A stretch of 36,634 nt of DNA, taken from Acidobacteriota bacterium. Its GTDB lineage: Bacteria; Acidobacteriota; Thermoanaerobaculia; Thermoanaerobaculales; Sulfomarinibacteraceae. Below, piece by piece: positions 31,998 to 36,634 of this stretch (its first letter is position 1; the number at the start of each line of letters is the position of its first letter). The stretch covers positions 1 through 36,634 of the forward strand of contig WGCW01000133.1 of the NCBI GenBank assembly GCA_015493585.1. Direction: 5' to 3'. Under the pieces are notes generated by a model that did not search any database, was not told the DNA's origin, and saw only the letters and a program-made list of their open reading frames with translations. Made by a program: the position numbers and the translations under genes.

Positions 31998-33077
31998 TTA
32001 TTGATCAAGCACGGCCGCGACCTTACGTGCGATCTCGACGAACGCCTTTGCCGCCGGCGAATCGGGACGCGATGCGACGATCGGCTTGCCGGAATCGCCG
32101 CCCCTGACGATCTCAGGATCGATCGGGATCCCTCCAAGGAACGGCACTCCAAGCTGCTCAGCCGTCCGCTCCCCCCCGCCGTCGCCAAAGATGTGCTCGA
32201 CGTGACCACACGAGGGGCATTCGTAGTAGGACATGTTCTCCACGATGCCGAGAACCGGCACATCCATCTTCTGGAACATCGCCAACGCTTTCCGGGCATC
32301 GATCAAAGCAACGTCCTGGGGCGTCGTCACAATGACAGCCCCAGCCATCGGAACGTTCTGACACAGGGTGATGGCGATGTCGCCGGTTCCAGGTGGCAGA
32401 TCGACCACCATGTCGTCGACATCTCCCCAGATCACATCGCCGATGAACTGCTCCAACGCCTTCATCAGCAGCGGACCCCGCCAGATCACCGGCTGATCAG
32501 GGTCGATGATCAAACCGAGGGACATGACCTTGACACCCCCCGGGGCCTCGACCGGGTAGATCTTGCCGCTCTGATCGGCCATCGGTTGACCGCCGCCCAT
32601 CATCATTTGCTGCGACGGGCCGTAGATGTCGCCATCGAGCAAGGCAACGGCACGCTTGTCACGGGCGAGGGCCAGGGCCAGGTTCGCCGCAACGGTCGAC
32701 TTGCCGACGCCGCCCTTGCCGGAAGCGACCGCAACAATATGCTTGATCCCCTTCACCCGGTCGGCCCACGCCGGATTCTGCTGACTTCCAACTTGTGGCT
32801 GGGCCGGCGCTGCCTGACCACCGGCTTGGACCGGCATGATTCTGACATCGACCAACGCTTTCTCCACCCCTTCGAGCTCCTGCAGGACCCGGGTCGCCTC
32901 AGCACGAACAGTATCGGCATGGGCCGGGTTCCCACCGGGCAGCGTAATCAGCACGCGGACCGTTCCGCCTTCGATCTCCATCTGACGGACCAAACCGCTT
33001 TCAACGATACTGGCCGTCGCTCCAGGAACGGTCACGCCTTCTAAAGCCGTCGTCACACTCTTCTGTGAAAGAGACAT
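31998..33077 (-). CDS. mrp: Mrp/ApbC-type P-loop ATPase, Fe-S cluster carrier
   Basis: A 359-residue protein. An N-terminal MIP18/DUF59 domain (1-95) is joined by a Gln/Ala/Pro linker to a MinD-like ATPase. The deviant Walker A motif GKGGVGKST is at 120-128, DLPPGTGD at 226-233, and the Fe-S binding pair CPSC is at 287-290. Such proteins bind and deliver 4Fe-4S clusters to target enzymes, with a radical SAM protein among possible clients in this genome. The ATG at 33077 has GGGAGAAGAG upstream; a longer frame to 33164 would overlap plsC and lacks a start signal. It lies 22 bases downstream of plsC. Confidence 0.93.
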   Translation of the reverse strand: MSLSQKSVTTALEGVTVPGATASIVESGLVRQMEIEGGTVRVLITLPGGNPAHADTVRAEATRVLQELEGVEKALVDVRIMPVQAGGQAAPAQPQVGSQQNPAWADRVKGIKHIVAVASGKGGVGKSTVAANLALALARDKRAVALLDGDIYGPSQQMMMGGGQPMADQSGKIYPVEAPGGVKVMSLGLIIDPDQPVIWRGPLLMKALEQFIGDVIWGDVDDMVVDLPPGTGDIAITLCQNVPMAGAVIVTTPQDVALIDARKALAMFQKMDVPVLGIVENMSYYECPSCGHVEHIFGDGGGERTAEQLGVPFLGGIPIDPEIVRGGDSGKPIVASRPDSPAAKAFVEIARKVAAVLDQ

Positions 33078-33099
33078 CTCTTCTCCCTTCAATGCATCA

Positions 33100-33879
33100 T
33101 CACGATGCGGTTGATGTGTTCTCAGTCTCGAGATCCCGATCGGCGATATGCCCGCGAGGCCCACGCAACCGGTCGATTGCCCGCCGGGTTCGTTGCATCA
33201 AATCTTTCCTCGCGCTCACGCCCAGACCCTCCGTCGGGATTGGATCGCCAATCCGGACCGTGACAACGGTGCCGGCCTGAACGACCTTCCCTCCCGGAGG
33301 CAACAGGATCCGGGCGCCCTCGATTCCCACCGGCAGGATCGGAAATCCCGCCTTGAGCGCGATCAGGAAGCCACCCCGCTGAAACGGAAGCAATCGTCCA
33401 TCACTCGTTCGAGTCTCTTCCGGGTACAGCATGATTGAGTTTCCGCCCGAGGCCTTTCCCATCGCCTTTTGGAACAGCTCAGGCGCCGTGGCGCGGTTGA
33501 CCCGGTCAACCGGAAGAAACCCCAGGCTCCGCATTGCCCAGCCGAGGAATGGGATTCGGAAGAGCGATTCCTTGGCCAGGATCCGCCCACCCAGCCGTGA
33601 CGGCACTGCGGCAATGATCGCCGGGATATCAGCCAGCGATTCGTGATTGGCCATGATCACGTACGATTTCGACAGATCGAGCTTTTCACGCCCCTCGACC
33701 CGGAATCTCGCCCCCGCAACGACGAGAATCAGCCGTGCCCACACCCTCGCCAGGTACAGCCCGGGCCGTCCCCTCGGCGCCAGCGGCGTCAGCACCACCG
33801 CCAGCGATGAAAAGACGATCGTGAGCAGCACTGCGGCTGGCCACACGAAGAGGCTGAAGAGAACGTTCACGACCTTCAT
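33100..33879 (-). CDS. plsC: 1-acyl-sn-glycerol-3-phosphate acyltransferase
   Basis: A 259-residue membrane-associated acyltransferase that makes phosphatidic acid from lysophosphatidic acid. An N-terminal transmembrane segment (about 5-33) precedes the catalytic NHESLAD motif (H79, D84), the FLGWAMRSLG stretch, and the second motif PEETRT (153-158), where the usual EGTR is EETR. The ATG at 33879 has no Shine-Dalgarno; a TACAAT box (33894-33889) is nine bases ahead, suggesting a leaderless or nearly leaderless message. It is followed by mrp. Confidence 0.9.
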   Translation of the reverse strand: MKVVNVLFSLFVWPAAVLLTIVFSSLAVVLTPLAPRGRPGLYLARVWARLILVVAGARFRVEGREKLDLSKSYVIMANHESLADIPAIIAAVPSRLGGRILAKESLFRIPFLGWAMRSLGFLPVDRVNRATAPELFQKAMGKASGGNSIMLYPEETRTSDGRLLPFQRGGFLIALKAGFPILPVGIEGARILLPPGGKVVQAGTVVTVRIGDPIPTEGLGVSARKDLMQRTRRAIDRLRGPRGHIADRDLETENTSTAS

Positions 33880-33888
33880 CAGGCGCGT

Positions 33889-33894
33889 ATTGTA
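33889..33894 (-). promoter_or_regulatory. -10 box of plsC
   Basis: TACAAT on the minus strand, nine bases ahead of the start codon at 33879 with no ribosome-binding site between them. Confidence 0.45.
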
Positions 33895-34030
33895 GCGCGC
33901 ACGCCCCTGTTCGGCCCACCATCAGATGGTTAATCAAGAGCTTGAGGAGCACTCGCCTCATCTGCAGAGACATGCGCGGCTCGAGCGCGTCAACCCGGCT
34001 TAACGGAGCTCGTGCGGCAATGGAAGGAAT

Positions 34031-34077
34031 CGGCAGCCGTTTCTGCCGTACCGTATGATGAAGGTGTCTCGAGACAC
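34031..34077 (+). promoter_or_regulatory. Promoter flanked by two inverted repeats, upstream of the orphan gene at 34121
   Basis: A -10 box TATGAT (34054-34059) lies between two inverted repeats. CGGCAG-N6-CTGCCG (34031-34048) covers the -35 position. The perfect 14-base palindrome GTGTCTCGAGACAC (34064-34077) covers the expected transcription start. Both are plausible binding sites for a dimeric regulator, or the second could form a 5' hairpin. Confidence 0.45.
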
Positions 34078-34120
34078 GGAATGTGTTCTACGGCGCCTGA
34101 CATCGAGGAAGGAGGCGGCA

Positions 34121-34414
34121 ATGGCGGTCGCAGCGAGTGGAGCAGGAGCAGCAGGAAGTGGAGCGGCAGCGGCGGCGATTCAGGCGGTCAAGGCTTCGGG
34201 CGTCATCGTGAGGCTGACGACGGAGGAGTTTCGCAAGCTGCTGGCCCTGATCGAGGATCCTCTGATCGTTACGTCAACGACGAGCTTTCTGGGCACGCGA
34301 TACCACTACCTGACTTCGTACCGTGGCCTGGCCTTCTATACGAAATCGAAGGAACCGGTCGAGATCGGGATGGCCGAGGTCATCGCTGCGAAGAGGATCT
34401 GGGTCCCCACCTAG
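34121..34414 (+). CDS. Small Ala/Gly-rich-leader protein, unknown
   Basis: A 97-residue protein. Residues 1-24 are a low-complexity Ala/Gly run; the rest (SGVIVRLTTEEFRKLLALIE then FLGTRYHYLTSYRGLAFYTK) is a compact alpha/beta domain. I recognise no family. The ATG at 34121 has GAAGGAGG upstream, which fixes the start; in-frame ATGs at 34055 and 34058 overlap the promoter. It precedes the hydrolase and dus genes on the same strand. The Ala-rich start is too polar for a signal peptide. Confidence 0.7.
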   Translation: MAVAASGAGAAGSGAAAAAIQAVKASGVIVRLTTEEFRKLLALIEDPLIVTSTTSFLGTRYHYLTSYRGLAFYTKSKEPVEIGMAEVIAAKRIWVPT

Positions 34415-34493
34415 CCGGGAGAGGTGCCGGCAACCCGTCCCTGCCAACCCGGAAACCGGGCGCCACATGCCTGGTTCGAGCGGCAAATCCGGG

Positions 34494-34524
34494 TAGAATC
34501 GTCCGGCCGGCCTTCGATGGCCGG
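34494..34524 (+). promoter_or_regulatory. -10 box and hairpin beside the ribosome-binding site of the hydrolase gene
   Basis: TAGAAT (34494-34499) would start a transcript near 34506, which opens directly with the stem CCGGCC-TTCGAT-GGCCGG (34507-34524). The stem touches the GGGAGGGAGG ribosome-binding site for the ATG at 34535, so it could limit translation. Confidence 0.4.
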
Positions 34525-34534
34525 GAGGGAGGCG

Positions 34535-35341
34535 ATGATGGCGCACGCAGCGAACGGGCCCGTGACGATCTCTTACCGTGACGAGGGCGATGGTCAACCG
34601 GTGCTCCTGATCCACGGTCATACGCTCGATCACACCGTTTTCGATGACGTTACTCCCAAGCTCCTTGCGGCCGGCCTGCGCGTGGTCCGCCCGGATCTAA
34701 GGGGACATGGGAAGAGCTCCATGCCGGAAGCGGGCTACCGCTTCTCCGATCATGCCGCTGACATGTGCGCCGTCCTTGATGCCGCCGGGCTCGAACGGGC
34801 CGCGGTCGCCGGGTTCTCCCTCGGCGGTGGGATTGCACTCGAAATGGCACTGACAATGCCGGAGCGGGTCGGCCGCCTGGTCCTGATCGATCCCGTGATG
34901 CCCGGCCGTCCTTTTGAGCCCGCGTTCATGGAGAACATCCGGCAGGTTGCCAGGACCGCCCGGACCAAGGGGATCCGCGCCGCCATGGAAGGGCCATGGG
35001 CCTCGAGCCCGCTCTTCGCCCACTCGTTGTCCAAACCCGGCGTGCGGGAGAAGCTGACGGCCATCGTGCAGCACTTCCCCGGCGCCGAGTACCTGGCTGC
35101 CCGGCGCGATGAGCCAGCTCACGATTGGAAGGTCCCCGATCGTCTCGGCGAGATCACGATTCCCGTCCTGGTCATCGCCGGAGAGCAGGACATGCCCGGG
35201 TTTCAGGCGTTCGCCCGCGAGGCCGCCGATGGCATCCCGGACGCACGCCTGATCACTATCCCCGGCTCCGGCCACCTCGTTCCGCTTGAAGACCCGGAGA
35301 CCCTGGCGCGGCTCATCGTCGAACACGTCATGACCGGTTGA
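34535..35341 (+). CDS. Alpha/beta hydrolase
   Basis: A 268-residue alpha/beta-hydrolase fold enzyme. The triad is S95 in VAGFSLGGG, an Asp in AGEQDMPGF (about 219) and H247 in GSGHLVPLEDP. The oxyanion strand LLIHGHTLDH and the RPDLRGHGKS loop are typical of lyase/thioesterase/esterase relatives, including MenH and enol-lactone hydrolases; the substrate is unknown. The start at 34535 has GGGAGG; 34538 is the next ATG. The stop overlaps the dus start region by a few bases. Confidence 0.88.
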   Translation: MMAHAANGPVTISYRDEGDGQPVLLIHGHTLDHTVFDDVTPKLLAAGLRVVRPDLRGHGKSSMPEAGYRFSDHAADMCAVLDAAGLERAAVAGFSLGGGIALEMALTMPERVGRLVLIDPVMPGRPFEPAFMENIRQVARTARTKGIRAAMEGPWASSPLFAHSLSKPGVREKLTAIVQHFPGAEYLAARRDEPAHDWKVPDRLGEITIPVLVIAGEQDMPGFQAFAREAADGIPDARLITIPGSGHLVPLEDPETLARLIVEHVMTG

Positions 35342-36318
35342 AAACTGTGGCCGCGATCGGTTCCGTCACCATTGATCCTCCGTTGATCCTCGCCCCGATG
35401 GCGGGGATCACCGATTCTCCCTTCCGGAGGATGATCCGTTCTCTCGGAGGCTGCGGCCTCGTGACCATGGAGTTCATTTCATCCGAAGCCCTGACACGGG
35501 GAATCGGTAAGGAGCTCGGCAAGCTCCCCTTTCACCAATCGGAGCGGCCAATCTCCATCCAGGTGTATGGGTCGCGCCCTTCTGCTCTGGTGGATGCCGC
35601 CAAGACGATCCAGGATATGGGCGCCGACATCTGTGACGTCAACATGGGGTGTCCGGCACGTAAGATCCTCAAGGGATCCGCAGGCGCCGCGCTGATGGGC
35701 GATCTCGGCCTGGCGCGCCGGATCATCCGTTCGCTGAGAAAGGCGATCACAATTCCGCTGACCGTCAAGTTCCGGAGCGGGCTGAGGCCGCCGCAGATCA
35801 ATTATCTCGAGCTTGGCCGCATCTGCGAGGGGGAAGGCGCCGATGCCGTCACCCTGCATCCCCGCACCGCCGTCCAGCAGTACTCGGGGCAGGCCGATTG
35901 GGATCAGATCGCCCGGCTCAAGCAGGAACTGTCAATCCCGGTCATCGGAAACGGTGACATCGCAATTCCTGACGACGCCGTCCGGATGTTCTCGCAGACC
36001 GGGTGTGACATGGTGATGATCGGCCGGGCGAGCCTGACCAACCCGTGGATCTTTACCCAAACCGCCTCCCTCCTCGAAACCGGGACATATCGCGAGCCTT
36101 CCTTGAGCCAGCGGGCCGCCTTCGTCCGCCGCCATGTTGAGATCCTCACACAGGAACTCGCTGGCAAGGAGCTCCTCCACAAGCTCAAAGTTTTTACCGG
36201 CAAGTACACCCATGGTCTCCCCGGTGGCCGTGACCTCCGCCGCCGTCTGACCCAGATACACAACCCCCAGGAGCTTCTCAGCGCTCTCAACGCCTTCTTT
36301 GACAATCTCGTAGGCTGA
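35338..36318 (+). CDS. dusB: tRNA-dihydrouridine synthase
   Basis: A 326-residue FMN enzyme that reduces uridine to dihydrouridine in tRNA. LAPMAGITDSPFR (18-30), the catalytic cysteine C105 in VNMGCPARKI, KFRSG, the HPRTAVQQYSG motif and GNGDI are all present. Best match by eye is the DusB branch, but DusA/C cannot be ruled out. The start is uncertain: TTG at 35338 overlaps the hydrolase stop (TTGA), and GTG at 35347 is the alternative; neither has a clear ribosome-binding site, consistent with translational coupling. The hairpin at 36378-36392 follows some 60 bases after the stop. Confidence 0.92.
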   Translation: MKTVAAIGSVTIDPPLILAPMAGITDSPFRRMIRSLGGCGLVTMEFISSEALTRGIGKELGKLPFHQSERPISIQVYGSRPSALVDAAKTIQDMGADICDVNMGCPARKILKGSAGAALMGDLGLARRIIRSLRKAITIPLTVKFRSGLRPPQINYLELGRICEGEGADAVTLHPRTAVQQYSGQADWDQIARLKQELSIPVIGNGDIAIPDDAVRMFSQTGCDMVMIGRASLTNPWIFTQTASLLETGTYREPSLSQRAAFVRRHVEILTQELAGKELLHKLKVFTGKYTHGLPGGRDLRRRLTQIHNPQELLSALNAFFDNLVG

Positions 36319-36634
36319 GCCAGCCGTCATCGACGCCCATGGTCAGCTTCTTGAGCCTCAGCGAAACCCCTGCTCCTCCCCTCATGCAGGGGAGACGAGC
36401 TCCTCTCTTCCCTTGTGTTGCAAAACAGGCGGAGCCGGTGCACCCGATTCCCCCACCCAGATCCTTCGCGGCGCGCCTTTGGCGCACCACTCAGGATGAC
36501 AAGGGGGGATGGCTTTGCCTCCGGCCCGCGACTCAGGATGACATTGAGGGTGGCGTTTCGAAACGGCGGGAGCGGGCGGCCTGGACTCGGGACGAGACGA
36601 GGGTCTGTCAACCTGAGGAGGCGCAGCTTTTCCC
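36319..36634. other. Non-coding tail with short stem-loop repeats
   Basis: No gene is supported in these 316 bases. A hairpin CCCCT-CATGC-AGGGG (36378-36392) lies downstream of dus. Then come two copies of ACTCAGGATGACA (36489-36501 and 36531-36543). The first ends a fold in which ATCCT pairs with AGGAT around an inner GCGCC-TTT-GGCGC stem. Similar GGATGACA intergenic units recur in many environmental bacterial genomes. Confidence 0.6.

Noticed and set aside
34414-34535. tRNA gene suggested by a GGTTCGA-like string at 34473
   Set aside because: No acceptor stem, anticodon arm or CCA context could be folded around it.

Overview
The window is GC-rich chromosomal DNA from a bacterium. Nearly every base is coding and genes are tightly coupled (ATGA/TGATG overlaps). 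No plasmid, phage or rRNA/tRNA signal was seen. A multidomain metzincin with Fn3, PKD and a 'cleavage-fragment' style C-terminal region, many secreted beta-rich proteins, a DUF2298/Agl23 pair and REP-like intergenic repeats fit an Acidobacteriota-like lineage (for example Thermoanaerobaculia). That placement is inference from gene content and was not computed.

Layout. 1-717: 5' end of a secreted protein gene (minus strand, runs off the window). 865-2618: Nudix hydrolase and GT4 glycosyltransferase (minus). 2756-3790: small membrane protein, acpS and a receiver-only response regulator (plus). 3814-5836: mannosyl-3-phosphoglycerate phosphatase-like gene plus archaeal-type phosphoglycerate mutase (minus). 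6032-6252: first copy of a 221-bp palindromic mobile repeat. 6305-9949: cassette of a ThDP enzyme, a GMC oxidoreductase and a gluconate 2-dehydrogenase subunit 3-like protein (minus). 10015-12953: thiolase and a radical SAM protein (plus). 13056-14328: DUF4136 lipoprotein and RadC (minus). 14408-14628: second, inverted copy of the 221-bp repeat with a 7-bp flanking direct repeat.

14676-26245 is one long minus-strand run of nine genes, most overlapping. In transcription order they are: LpdD-like protein, DUF2298 membrane protein, Agl23-like membrane glycosyltransferase fused to an NHL propeller, DPM1-like GT2, amidinotransferase-fold enzyme, geranylgeranyl-reductase-like flavoprotein, secreted beta-helix protein, RNase D and HAD phosphatase. 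The first seven look like a polyprenyl-phosphate-dependent surface glycosylation module with archaeal flavour. This is the most interesting system in the window.

26372-28502: lipoprotein, a small orphan protein (minus), inositol monophosphatase and a TPR protein. 28535-33879: the large metzincin, Mrp/ApbC and PlsC (minus). 34121-36318: small orphan protein, alpha/beta hydrolase and tRNA-dihydrouridine synthase (plus). 36319-36634: non-coding tail with short stem-loop repeats. Several monocistronic or first genes lack a Shine-Dalgarno and have a TANNNT box 6-9 nt before the start codon, which suggests leaderless transcripts.
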